In this document: positions 1 to 7,017 of the stretch, piece by piece | Layout: every line of letters begins with the position of its first letter | How positions within the stretch are numbered: the stretch's first letter is position 1 | NCBI RefSeq assembly: GCF_009604425.1 | Contig: NZ_WEGI01000011.1 | Span: 248,001-312,000 of the forward strand | Direction of reading: 5' to 3' | DNA from: Nocardia aurantia | Lineage (GTDB): Bacteria > Actinomycetota > Actinomycetes > Mycobacteriales > Mycobacteriaceae | Length of the DNA: 64,000 nucleotides | The notes under the pieces: model-generated | What the model was told of the DNA's origin: nothing | What the model saw: only the letters and a program-made list of their open reading frames with translations | The model's database searches: none | Program-made: the position numbers and the translations under genes

Positions 1-333
1 CAGTCCGCGGTCGACTCCGGTGCGCCGGTGCAGCCGGTCCGGATGCGCTACCTGGACGCCGCGGGGGAACTCACCACCGTTCCCGGGTTCGTCGGTGACG
101 ACACCTTCCTGGACTCGGCGCGGCGTGTGCTGCGCTCCAGGGGGGTAGTGGCGGAGATCACACTGTTGCCGATCGAGCAGCCGGGCGCCGATCGCCACGA
201 GCTGGCCCGCCGGTGCGAGCAGGCCATGCGGGGCGAGGAAGTGCTCGATATCGACGCGCACGCCACGGCCGTCGGCAGCGGCCCGACCCGCGCGATCGTG
301 CCCGACCGCGCCGGGGTCGCCGGGATCGGCTGA
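1..333 (+). CDS. 1-acylglycerol-3-phosphate acyltransferase (PlsC-like), C-terminal part
   Basis: The frame is open from the left edge and ends at a TGA, so only the last 110 residues are present. The segment VQPVRMRYLDAAG, then a VGDDTF stretch, a predicted hydrophobic strand and a closing ADRHELARRCEQAM helix match the C-terminal end of actinobacterial PlsC-type lysophospholipid acyltransferases. These enzymes acylate lysophosphatidate at the membrane during phospholipid synthesis. The catalytic HX4D motif would lie upstream, outside the window, so the assignment rests on the tail alone. The gene is followed directly by a 38-bp tandem repeat and not by a co-directed gene. Confidence 0.6.
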   Translation, partial: QSAVDSGAPVQPVRMRYLDAAGELTTVPGFVGDDTFLDSARRVLRSRGVVAEITLLPIEQPGADRHELARRCEQAMRGEEVLDIDAHATAVGSGPTRAIVPDRAGVAGIG

Positions 334-521
334 CCGGCGGTCGTGGCCGGGTCCGGCACCCACGGGGTCGGCTCCGGCGGACGTGGCGGGGTTCGGCACC
401 CAGGGTCGGCTCCGGCGGACGTGGCGGGGTTCGGCACCCAGGGTCGGCTCCGGCGGACGTGGCCGGGTTCGGCACCCAGGGTCGGCCCCGGCGGACATGG
501 CCGGGTTCGGCTACCACGGGG
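334..521. repeat. 38-bp direct tandem repeat, about 4-5 copies
   Basis: A GC-rich unit containing GGTCGGCTCCGGCGGACGTG then GGGTTCGGCACC recurs with a 38-bp period; the common GTCGG core begins near 368, 406, 444 and 482. A divergent first copy lies at about 334-367, and the last copy is 2 bp longer. The two central copies are nearly identical. The period is not a multiple of three and there are no spacers. The array starts directly after the acyltransferase stop. Between it and the SigF-type promoter at 741 I see no gene. Confidence 0.85.
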
Positions 522-740
522 TGGGGGACGGCCGTGGGTCCGTCGTCGTCGGAAACCGCCGGTGGGACGTTGTCGGCGATGGTCGGGGAATGCTGCTCTG
601 CCGGAGACGGCGCGACGGAACGTCGCCGGCGGTGATCCGGGGTGACATGCCGGTGACGGCCCGGTAGCACAGGTGCCGGGCGGTAACCGTACGATCGGAC
701 GAGATCGTTGTCGTCGGGCGAATTTCGCAGACCGTTGGCC

Positions 741-765
741 GTTTTCCTGGATACCCGATGGGTAC
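741..765 (+). promoter_or_regulatory. SigF/SigB-type promoter for rsbW-like gene
   Basis: GTTT at 741-744, a 15-nt spacer, then GGGTAC at 760-765. This fits the GTTT-N15-GGGTA form of actinobacterial SigF/SigB promoters. It overlaps the first possible ATG (758), so that ATG cannot be the start of a transcript made here. Confidence 0.7.
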
Positions 766-805
766 GTCTCGGGAAAACGGGACGGACAGAACAGGTTGTG
801 ATCGG

Positions 806-1360
806 GTGGTGGACAACACGCGGAGGTCACCGCGACGTGGCGGCGCCGGCCGAGGCCGGCTGCGCAGCGTCGGTCCGGTGGGTGGCAATGGGGCGGAACA
901 CGACAGCACGGCGGAGTTTCCCGCCGGGGGCTCGGAGGACGCGGAAGAGGGTGGGCCGGCCTATCTCGGCGAATTCCGGGTGCGCGTGCCGGCGGTGGTG
1001 TCACAGCTGGCGATGTTGCGGGCGGTCGCCGAGACCGTGCTGCTCACCGCGGATTTCACCCTCGACGTGGTGACCGATGTCCGGGTCGCCTTGGACGAGG
1101 TCGCCACCGCGCTGATGCTGGCCGCCGATCCGGGCCGCGAACTCGAATGCGAGCTGCGCTACGACGCGCGCGGGGCCGAGGTCCGGGTGTCGCTGGTGTC
1201 GCGCACCGAGGACGCGTTGGAGGACGACAGCTTCGGCCGGCACATCGTGGCCGCGCTGACCGACTGGATGGAAGCGAGCTGCGAGCCGTACGACGAGGGA
1301 CTGGGTGGCTATCCGGTCACCGTGCGCTTCGGGCGGCAGCGCGATGTGGACGAGTTCTGA
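806..1360 (+). CDS. RsbW/UsfX-like anti-sigma factor ATPase-fold protein
   Basis: The C-terminal about 130 residues resemble mycobacterial UsfX/RsbW: an opening FRVRVPAVVSQLAMLRAV helix, then TDVRVALDEVATALM, which corresponds to the N-box of GHKL-fold anti-sigma kinases, and a closing TVRFGR strand. Such proteins bind and inhibit SigF-type sigma factors and are released by STAS antagonists. The N-box carries D-E-V-A instead of E-x-x-N, so kinase activity may be weak, as proposed for UsfX. An upstream ATG at 758 lies inside a SigF-type promoter, so I chose a GTG at 806; a GTG at 878 is equally possible because residues before about 930 are low complexity. It lies several kb from sigF. Confidence 0.7.
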   Translation: MVDNTRRSPRRGGAGRGRLRSVGPVGGNGAEHDSTAEFPAGGSEDAEEGGPAYLGEFRVRVPAVVSQLAMLRAVAETVLLTADFTLDVVTDVRVALDEVATALMLAADPGRELECELRYDARGAEVRVSLVSRTEDALEDDSFGRHIVAALTDWMEASCEPYDEGLGGYPVTVRFGRQRDVDEF

Positions 1361-1457
1361 GCGGCCCCGGTGACCGCTGACTGTGGGTAGTGATCCCGGC
1401 GGCGCGATGCCGCGCACCGGGCGAATTTCACCGTCCTCGGCGCGGGCCGCGCTGTCG

Positions 1458-1620
1458 GCGGTGGGGCCGGAGTTGCTCGCACCGGTGGGACCGGAGCTGC
1501 TGTCAACGGTGGGGCCTGAGTTTCTGTCAGCGGTGGGGCCGGATTTTCTGTCAACGGTGGGACCGGAGCTGCTGTCGGCGGTGGGGCCGGAATTGCCGTC
1601 AGCGGTGGGACCGGAGCTCG
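1458..1620. repeat. 24-bp tandem repeat, seven copies
   Basis: Six full 24-bp units and a 19-bp partial one, of the form GCGGTGGGGCCGGAGTTGCT plus GTCA, start at 1458, 1482, 1506, 1530, 1554, 1578 and 1602. Differences are mostly single bases. The rightmost unit contains the last codons and the TGA stop of the leftward anti-sigma gene. Several other units carry the same in-phase TGA on the minus strand, as if the 3' end of that gene had been iterated. Nothing else was seen in the 238-bp stretch after the first rsbW-like gene. Confidence 0.9.
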
Positions 1621-2009
1621 ACCGTGGTGCCCGCCGGACTGGTCGAGATGGAAGTGTCGGGGACCACCGCACGCATGATCGCGAGGCCGCGGCCCCGGAG
1701 ATTGTCCGCACTGTCGCTGGTCGTCTTCCAGTGCCCGCCGTCGACGATCACGATGCGCAGTTCGTCGCCGAGCAGGTCGGCATCGACGCGGATCGTGCCC
1801 GGTTCCGGGCCGTAGGCGTGTTCCACGGCGTTCGTGCACGCCTCGGTCACGGCCAGTACCATATCAGCGGTGCGCTCGGCATTCAGACCCGCTTGGGTCA
1901 GCCATTGCCGCAGCGCACGTCGCAACGGGGCGAGTGCGGATGCCTGCGCGGGAAAGGTGAGCCGAAGGGGAGCCGGGGAGTCCACCGATCGCGTGCGCGC
2001 AGTTGGCAT
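1599..2009 (-). CDS. RsbW-like anti-sigma regulatory factor (HATPase_c_2)
   Basis: A 136-residue protein of the usual size for serine-protein-kinase anti-sigma factors. It shows the N-box as AVTEACTNAVEHAYG, a strand IRVDADLLGDELRIVIVDGG, and the G1/G2-type turn RGRGLAIMRAVV that binds ATP. It is predicted to bind a sigma factor or phosphorylate a STAS partner. The ATG at 2009 was chosen over longer options because AGAGGAC precedes it at good spacing and the domain starts right after. On the minus strand a GGGTAT box (2062-2067) lies 53 nt upstream, but its -35 match (GCAT) is poor. It is divergent from the STAS gene, a probable partner. Its 3' end runs into the 24-bp repeat array. Confidence 0.85.
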   Translation of the reverse strand: MPTARTRSVDSPAPLRLTFPAQASALAPLRRALRQWLTQAGLNAERTADMVLAVTEACTNAVEHAYGPEPGTIRVDADLLGDELRIVIVDGGHWKTTSDSADNLRGRGLAIMRAVVPDTSISTSPAGTTVELRSHR

Positions 2010-2111
2010 CCTGCACTGTCCTCTCTGCCCGACTTTCGGAAACCTCTGCACTTTCGGAGACATACCCTTGCGGTGCCGGGTTATGCGACCGAAAACGGGG
2101 GCCGAGTCGGT

Positions 2112-2136
2112 GATTCGGCGAGACGAAAACGGGTAA
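2112..2136 (+). promoter_or_regulatory. SigF/SigB-type promoter for STAS gene
   Basis: GATT at 2112-2115, a 15-nt spacer and GGGTAA at 2131-2136, 76 nt before the STAS gene start. The same GATT-N15-GGGTAA form occurs just upstream of sigF at 6947-6971. Confidence 0.6.
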
Positions 2137-2212
2137 GCCGTTCCCGGGCGAATGCCGAATCGGCGAAGATCGAACGGCAAGACGGCCGGGAACGACAGAG
2201 GAGGAAGTGACC

Positions 2213-2587
2213 GTGAGCGACGGCGGAGTTTCGCAACTGCTGACCGTGTCGCAGCGCCACGAGGGTGACACCGTCGTGGTCGCGGCCGAGGGGGAGATCG
2301 ACATCACCTCCGCACCGCAGTTGAGCGCTGCGCTCGAGGCTGTCGGAGCGGGCGTCACCGCACCGATCGTCGACCTGTCCGGGGTCGATTTCATGGGTTC
2401 GGTGGGACTCAGCGTGCTGCTCGCCGCTTCCGAGAAGTTGAAGGCCGCGCAGGCGGACGCCGGACAGCTGCGCGTGGTGGTGTCACCGCAGGTGCGCCGG
2501 CCGCTCGAGGTCACCGGGCTGGACAAGGTCCTGGCCCTGTTCGATTCGCTGGATCAGGCCCTGACCGCCGGTCCGGGGACCGTCTGA
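2213..2587 (+). CDS. Anti-sigma factor antagonist, STAS domain (RsbV-like)
   Basis: A 124-residue single STAS domain: GEIDITSAPQLSAAL is the first strand-helix unit and PIVDLSGVDFMGSVGLSVLL the core. Such proteins bind RsbW-type kinases and release the sigma factor when unphosphorylated. The phosphoacceptor loop, usually D-S-S/T/A-G-L, reads G-S-V-G-L here, so the acidic residue is lost and only the first serine remains. The GTG at 2213 was preferred over a GTG at 2207 because AGGAGGA at 2199-2205 gives 7-nt spacing. It is divergent from an RsbW-like gene and preceded by a SigF-type promoter, so it probably belongs to the same partner-switching circuit. Confidence 0.88.
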   Translation: MSDGGVSQLLTVSQRHEGDTVVVAAEGEIDITSAPQLSAALEAVGAGVTAPIVDLSGVDFMGSVGLSVLLAASEKLKAAQADAGQLRVVVSPQVRRPLEVTGLDKVLALFDSLDQALTAGPGTV

Positions 2588-2597
2588 CGTTGCCCGA

Positions 2598-2622
2598 GCC
2601 GCGGCGCGGTCAGCGCCGCGGC
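2598..2622. terminator. Hairpin between convergent genes
   Basis: A perfect 10-bp inverted repeat GCCGCGGCGC with a 5-nt loop lies between the STAS gene and the convergent response regulator and covers the latter's last codons. There is no T-run, as is common in actinobacteria. It could end transcription both ways. Confidence 0.5.
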
Positions 2623-3053
2623 GGCAACCGCACGACCTGGACGAAGAAGTCGTCGATCTGCTTGATCGCCGCCACGAACTGATCCAGGTCGACCGGCTTG
2701 GTGACGTACGCGTTGGCGTGCAGCGCGTAACTGCGCAGGATGTCCTCCTCGGCCGCCGACGTGGTGAGCACCACCACTGGGATGGAGGCCAGATCCGGAT
2801 CCGCCTTGATCCGGGCCAGCACGTCCCGGCCGTCGTACTTGGGCAGATTGAGGTCGAGCAGGATCAGATCCGGGCGGGGGGCTTCGGCGTAGGGGCCCTG
2901 CCGGTACAGGAAGTCCAGCGCCTCGGCGCCGTCCGTGCAGACGTGCAGCGTGTTGCCGATCTTGTTGTCCTGGAACGCCTCTCGCGTCATCAACTCGTCG
3001 GCGGGATCGTCCTCCACCAGGAGGATGTCGATCGGCTGGGCGGAACTGATCAT
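2610..3053 (-). CDS. Single-domain response regulator (Rcp1-like)
   Basis: A 147-residue stand-alone receiver. The acidic pair is LLVEDDPAD, the phosphoacceptor Asp is about residue 67 in DLILLDLNLPKYDG, the conserved Thr/Ser is in VVLTTSA and the Lys in YVTKPVD. The short insert before the phosphoacceptor strand is typical of Rcp1-type regulators paired with phytochrome-like kinases. It has no output domain, so it acts as a phosphate shuttle or by protein contact. The start ATG overlaps the stop of the upstream histidine kinase (ATGA), and GAAGGAC precedes it. It is the last gene of a three-gene leftward operon and probably the direct target of that kinase. Confidence 0.92.
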   Translation of the reverse strand: MISSAQPIDILLVEDDPADELMTREAFQDNKIGNTLHVCTDGAEALDFLYRQGPYAEAPRPDLILLDLNLPKYDGRDVLARIKADPDLASIPVVVLTTSAAEEDILRSYALHANAYVTKPVDLDQFVAAIKQIDDFFVQVVRLPPRR

Positions 3054-4681
3054 GGGCGCGGTCCTTCGCTGTCGTCGGGGAGAGCGGTGCTGTTCTCGTT
3101 CTCGGGCGCCGGCGTCGACCCGACCAGGGTGAAGCATATGCGTGTGCCGGGGGAGTATTCGGTGTCGACCCAGATCCGGCCGCCGTGGTGCTCGACGATC
3201 TTCTTCGCCATGGCCAGGCCGATGCCGGTGCCGCCGTATTCGTCGCGGTTGTGCAGGCGCTGGAAGATCACGAACACCTTCTCGACGTACTGCGGTTCGA
3301 TGCCGATTCCGTTGTCCTCCACCACGAATCGCCAGCCGGGTTCGTCCTCGGCCGGCGCGGCGGAGATGCGGATCTCCGGGACGCGGTTCGGGGCCCGGAA
3401 CTTGAGCGCGTTGCCGATCAGGTTCTGCCACAACATCGTCAGCAGGACCGGCACGCCCTCGATGCGCGGCAGATCGTCGGGCAGGCTCACCCGCGCGCCG
3501 CTGTCGTCGATCGCGGTCGCGAGGTTGGTCAGGGCGCGGCCGAGCGGCTGGGCCAGCTCCACCGGCACGGTGTCGTCGGCCATCCGGCCCACCCGGGAGA
3601 AGGACAGCAGATCGTTGATCAGCACCTGCATCCGTTTGGCGCCGTCGACCGCGTAGGTGATGTACTGCGTGGCCCGATCGTCGAGCTTGTCGCCGTATCG
3701 CTTCTCCAGCAACTGGCAGAACGAGGCGACCTTGCGCAACGGTTCCTGCAGATCGTGCGAGGCGACGTAGGCGAACTGCTCCAATTCTGCGTTGGAGCGG
3801 CGCAATTCGACGGACTGCGCGTGCAAAGAGGTCTTCTGCTCCTGCAGCCGCGTCTCCTGCAGGCGGGCGGATTCGAGTTCCGCGACGATGCGCCGGCGCA
3901 TCTCCTCCACCGCGACGGCGACCGCGGCGATATCGGCCGGGCCGTGCGCGTCGATGTGGGAGGTGAAGTCGCCGGCCGAGACCCGGCGTGAGGAGGCGGT
4001 GAGCGCCGCCAGCGGGCGCACCACCAGCCGCCGGACCAGGGCCAGCAGGATGAATCCGGTCGCCAGGTAGAGCGCCAGCAAGGCCAGCAGGATGCCGTCG
4101 CGCACGGTGCGCGCATGCCGCAGGTCCGCGGAGTCGGCGGCGACCGAGTCGCTCAGGTGCTGGTTCTGTCGTTCGAACAGGGCGCGGATGTTGTCGAAAT
4201 CCTTCTTGCCCTGGATCGTGTCGGTGTCGCCCTGGGGACGGGTCGCCGCGGGCGTGGTGAGGAGGGGCTGCACATATGTCGTGCGCCACCGGTCGACCGC
4301 CTGCTCGATGTCGTCGAGGTCGGCGAGCAGACGCGGTTCGCCGGACAGCAGCTGCCGCAGGTGCTGCGCCGAGTCGCGTTCGGCGGTGACGCCCTGGTTG
4401 TAGGGATCCAGGAACTGCTGCTGCCCGGTGATCACGAAGCCGCGGACGCCGGTCTCCTGATCGACCAGTGCGGATTGGAACTGCAAGGCCTCCCGCTGCG
4501 CGGGCAGCGAGCGGTCGAGCAGCTGATCGCTGGCGCTGGAGGTGCCCGTGATCACCCGTTCGCCCAGCACGGCCCCCACGACGACCACGAGAATCATCGC
4601 GCCCAGCACTGCCTGGAACCAGGCGCTGGTGGTGAGCCGACCGGCCGGATTGCGCGGAACACGTGGTTCGTCTGCCGTCAT
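3050..4681 (-). CDS. CHASE3-HAMP sensor histidine kinase
   Basis: A 543-residue membrane kinase. One transmembrane helix (about 21-41) precedes a CHASE3 sensor (about 45-190, with QETGVRGFVITG), followed by a second helix (197-216), a HAMP linker, a short coiled coil, HisKA with the phospho-His at about 309 (ASHDLQEPLRK), and HATPase_c with the NALKFR, DNGIGI and GGTGIGLAMAKK boxes. The wording of the catalytic core is that of phytochrome-type kinases partnered with Rcp1-like receivers. It overlaps the upstream phosphatase gene and the downstream receiver gene by ATGA, so the three proteins are translationally coupled. The stimulus is unknown and probably sensed outside the membrane. Confidence 0.93.
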   Translation of the reverse strand: MTADEPRVPRNPAGRLTTSAWFQAVLGAMILVVVVGAVLGERVITGTSSASDQLLDRSLPAQREALQFQSALVDQETGVRGFVITGQQQFLDPYNQGVTAERDSAQHLRQLLSGEPRLLADLDDIEQAVDRWRTTYVQPLLTTPAATRPQGDTDTIQGKKDFDNIRALFERQNQHLSDSVAADSADLRHARTVRDGILLALLALYLATGFILLALVRRLVVRPLAALTASSRRVSAGDFTSHIDAHGPADIAAVAVAVEEMRRRIVAELESARLQETRLQEQKTSLHAQSVELRRSNAELEQFAYVASHDLQEPLRKVASFCQLLEKRYGDKLDDRATQYITYAVDGAKRMQVLINDLLSFSRVGRMADDTVPVELAQPLGRALTNLATAIDDSGARVSLPDDLPRIEGVPVLLTMLWQNLIGNALKFRAPNRVPEIRISAAPAEDEPGWRFVVEDNGIGIEPQYVEKVFVIFQRLHNRDEYGGTGIGLAMAKKIVEHHGGRIWVDTEYSPGTRICFTLVGSTPAPENENSTALPDDSEGPRP

Positions 4682-5946
4682 GGTGCCGCCTGGTGTCGTT
4701 GCCAGTAGAGATAGAGGAGCGCGACGTCGTCGTCGAGTCCGCCGGCCGTGGCCGCGAGGCCCTCGACCCGGTCGATCAGCGTGTCCAGGAACTCGTCCGG
4801 GCCCACGGATCCGACCGTACGGGCCAGCGCGAGCAGGCCCTCCTCGCCGAGCCGGTCCCGGGACTCGTCGACGAAGCCCTCGAACAATCCGTCCGTGAAC
4901 AGGGTCAGCGCCGCGTCCTCGGGTAGCACGAGCGTGGTCTCGGGCCAGGTCGTCTCGTCGCCGGAGCCGATCGCGAAGCCCAGGGCCGGTCCGCCGGGCA
5001 CCTCGACCCAGTCCCAGCCCGTGGCCGAGCGCATCAGGGCGCCGGGGTGGCCCGCGCGCAACACCGTGGCCGTGTGTTCCGCGGGGGAGAGGGTGAGGGT
5101 GGTCGCGGTGGCGAATGTCTGCCGGTCGGAGCGTTCGGCCAGCAGTACCTTCTCCATGAGCCGGAGCTGGCGAATTCCGGTGACGCCGCTCAGTACCAAC
5201 GTACGCCACGCCAGCCGCAGCGCCACGCCGGTGGCCGCGGCGTCCGGGCCGTGCCCGGACACGTCGCCGATCACCGCGTGCACCGTGCCGTCGTGGTCCT
5301 CGACCACGTCGTAGAAGTCGCCGCCCAGCAGGGCGTGGGCACGGCCGGGTCGATAGCGCGGGACGACGGCTACCCCGCTGCCGGGCCGCAGGAGTGGCGT
5401 GGGCAGCAGACCGCGCTCCAGGCGAGCGTTCTCCTCCGCCCGCAGCTGACTGGCCTGGAGGGCCACGCTGGTCCGTTCGGCCTGCTTGCGCTGGATGGCG
5501 TAGCGGACCGCGCGGTCGAACAGATCGGGCTCGACCCGGCCCTTGACGAGGTAGTCCTGACCGCCGGCCGCCATCGCGGCCAGGCCGATGAGCTTCTCGT
5601 CCAGGCCGGTGAGGACCACGACGGCCGCGTCCGAGACGGCTCGCACCTGGCCCAGGGCCTCCAAGCCCTGCGCGTCGGGCAGGTTCAGATCCAGCAGCAC
5701 ACAGTCGGGGGTCCGGTCGCGCAGGTATTCGACCCCCTCGGAGACCGATCGGACCCAGTCCAGCCGGATGCCGAGGTCCCCGTCCTCGACGAGCGCCTCG
5801 ACCAGGAGCGCGTCGGCGGGATCGTCCTCGATCAGCAGCACATCGGCTCGAGTGGGTGTCGACGCGGCCTGGATTCCGTCCCGTGGACGGTCTCCGTCGG
5901 ACACCGGCTCGCGGTTTGCCGGATTCGGCAACGCATGGACTCCCAT
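4678..5946 (-). CDS. Response regulator with PP2C/SpoIIE phosphatase output (RsbU-like)
   Basis: A receiver (about residues 35-150, phosphoacceptor near D86 in CVLLDLNLPDAQG) is joined by a coiled linker to a PP2C-type SpoIIE phosphatase (about 190-420) with GGDFYDVVE, IGDVSGHGPDA and LFTDGLFEG metal-binding motifs. Such proteins dephosphorylate STAS antagonists and so release the sigma factor. Here phosphorylation by the downstream CHASE3 kinase would switch the phosphatase on. A likely substrate is the nearby STAS protein. The start is uncertain: ATG at 5946 is used, but GTG at 5904 would give a protein that begins closer to the receiver. No clear ribosome-binding site was seen for either. 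Confidence 0.88.
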   Translation of the reverse strand: MGVHALPNPANREPVSDGDRPRDGIQAASTPTRADVLLIEDDPADALLVEALVEDGDLGIRLDWVRSVSEGVEYLRDRTPDCVLLDLNLPDAQGLEALGQVRAVSDAAVVVLTGLDEKLIGLAAMAAGGQDYLVKGRVEPDLFDRAVRYAIQRKQAERTSVALQASQLRAEENARLERGLLPTPLLRPGSGVAVVPRYRPGRAHALLGGDFYDVVEDHDGTVHAVIGDVSGHGPDAAATGVALRLAWRTLVLSGVTGIRQLRLMEKVLLAERSDRQTFATATTLTLSPAEHTATVLRAGHPGALMRSATGWDWVEVPGGPALGFAIGSGDETTWPETTLVLPEDAALTLFTDGLFEGFVDESRDRLGEEGLLALARTVGSVGPDEFLDTLIDRVEGLAATAGGLDDDVALLYLYWQRHQAAP

Positions 5947-6091
5947 CACCCGCGATGCGCAGAGCGCAAAGTACTGCCCCGCGGCCGGTTTCTGGACCAC
6001 GGGGCAGTCAGATCGTATCCGATGTTGTGTCGCACGCGCAGCAAACGTCCCGGGACCTCCCGTTTCGGCCGGTTATGCCAACCGTGAGGTG

Positions 6092-6415
6092 CTATTTCTT
6101 CGGGATCAGGATGCCGGACAGATCGGCGTTCCGGATCGGGGTGTCCGGGTTCGCCTGGGCCCGGCACATGAGTGAGATGGCCCCGATGGCGCCGTCGACA
6201 GTATCGGGGGACGGAGTCTCGGTGACCTTGGTGTCGTTCTGGAGATATTTGCGGACGGTCACGCGCTGCTTGTCCTGATCCTGCGCGGTGAACTCGGAGC
6301 AAGGGGTGTCACCGCCCTTGTTGACGGCCTCTTTCGCCTTGTCGCAGCCGCCGACCAGCAGCGTGACGACGGCCAGCGCGGCCGCCGCGGCGGCACCGGT
6401 TCGGATTCGATTCAC
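6092..6415 (-). CDS. Small lipoprotein of unknown function
   Basis: A 107-residue protein with a lipoprotein signal: a short basic start, a hydrophobic Ala/Leu/Val core and a lipobox LLVGGC with Cys at about 24. The mature part has two further cysteines (about C39 and C84) that could form a disulfide and a repeated-charge segment AQDQDKQRVTVRKYLQND. This resembles small secreted actinobacterial lipoproteins without known function. The GTG start is preceded by GAGGAGG and overlaps the stop of the upstream UsfY-like gene as GTGA, so the two are cotranscribed. It may be an envelope component of the SigF stress response; that is inferred from position only. Confidence 0.8.
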   Translation of the reverse strand: MNRIRTGAAAAAALAVVTLLVGGCDKAKEAVNKGGDTPCSEFTAQDQDKQRVTVRKYLQNDTKVTETPSPDTVDGAIGAISLMCRAQANPDTPIRNADLSGILIPKK

Positions 6416-6672
6416 TGTCGGCCTCCTCGTTCGGCACGGACCCGGGTGTACTCGGCGACCATCCAGCCGAATCCCGCCACCAGCGCGACGACCGTGGCCA
6501 CGGAACCGCCCAGGATGCGCGGCCCGGCGCCGCCGGTGACGGTCCAGCCGAGGGCCGCGACACCGAGCAACAGCAGCAGTACGCCGGGCCAGTCGATCTT
6601 GTCGAGGATCGCGTCGGGTGGACCCGGCCGGGCCGGGGCGGGAGAGAGGTCGGTCATCGCGGGTGAGGTCAT
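6412..6672 (-). CDS. UsfY-like two-span membrane protein
   Basis: An 86-residue protein with two predicted membrane helices (about 30-46 and 54-74), a preceding IDWPG motif and a basic tail EYTRVRAERGG. The layout and the xWPG start of helix one resemble mycobacterial UsfY, encoded next to rsbW and sigF and induced by stress. Here it is divergent from sigF. The ATG at 6672 has GAAGGAG at proper spacing; a second ATG five codons on is possible. Function is unknown. The family link is based on recalled similarity and context, so it is moderate. Confidence 0.65.
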   Translation of the reverse strand: MTSPAMTDLSPAPARPGPPDAILDKIDWPGVLLLLLGVAALGWTVTGGAGPRILGGSVATVVALVAGFGWMVAEYTRVRAERGGRQ

Positions 6673-6804
6673 CGAAAGTTGCTCCTTCGGGGTGGTCGCG
6701 CCTTCCGAGGGACGGGTGCCCCGCGCGGTCCCGCCGAAACGCGTGGCGCCGGACGCGATCGGCTGTCGAACGGAACACATCGGGGCGGCATCGCGCGGTG
6801 CGGC

Positions 6805-6829
6805 GTTTCGGGCCGGGAAGGAGGGGTAT
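6805..6829 (+). promoter_or_regulatory. Consensus SigF-type promoter, distal, upstream of sigF
   Basis: GTTT at 6805-6808, 15-nt spacer, GGGTAT at 6824-6829: a full match to the SigF/SigB form. It lies 188 nt before the sigF ATG and implies autoregulation with a long leader. The rest of the 345-bp divergent region (6673-7017) shows no gene. Confidence 0.7.
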
Positions 6830-6946
6830 TCGCGGCCTTCGCCGACGGTCGGGATGCGACGGCGGCCGGCACGGGAACGCTGCCGGGAAAAACGCCTGGT
6901 CCGGCGGCCCCGGCCGAAATGATCTGTGTCGCTCGTCACAGGGAGA

Positions 6947-6971
6947 GATTCGGCTGCCGAGGGCTGGGTAA
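6947..6971 (+). promoter_or_regulatory. Second SigF-type promoter, proximal to sigF
   Basis: GATT at 6947-6950, 15-nt spacer, GGGTAA at 6966-6971, 46 nt before the sigF start. It is identical in boxes and spacing to the candidate before the STAS gene. Confidence 0.55.
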
Positions 6972-7017
6972 CGAACCAGTACACGGAATCTGCGGATCCC
7001 ATAGTGAGGAATTGGTT

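Noticed and set aside
48..1004. A 318-codon leftward Pro/Arg-rich frame across the 38-bp repeats and the first anti-sigma gene
   Set aside because: Its composition is typical of antisense reading of GC-rich DNA and it covers a supported gene on the other strand.
334..1620. The 38-bp and 24-bp repeats as CRISPR arrays
   Set aside because: Copies are directly abutting without spacers, and no cas genes are present.
2062..2096. GGGTAT on the minus strand as a SigF promoter for the second anti-sigma gene
   Set aside because: The -10 is perfect but at 15-nt spacing the -35 is GCAT; the nearby GTTT is 25 nt away. Not strong enough to list.
1383..2210. A 275-codon rightward frame with eight-residue repeats
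   Set aside because: It is antisense to a well-supported RsbW-like gene, and its repeats come from the 24-bp DNA repeat, which is open in several frames. No ribosome-binding site was seen.
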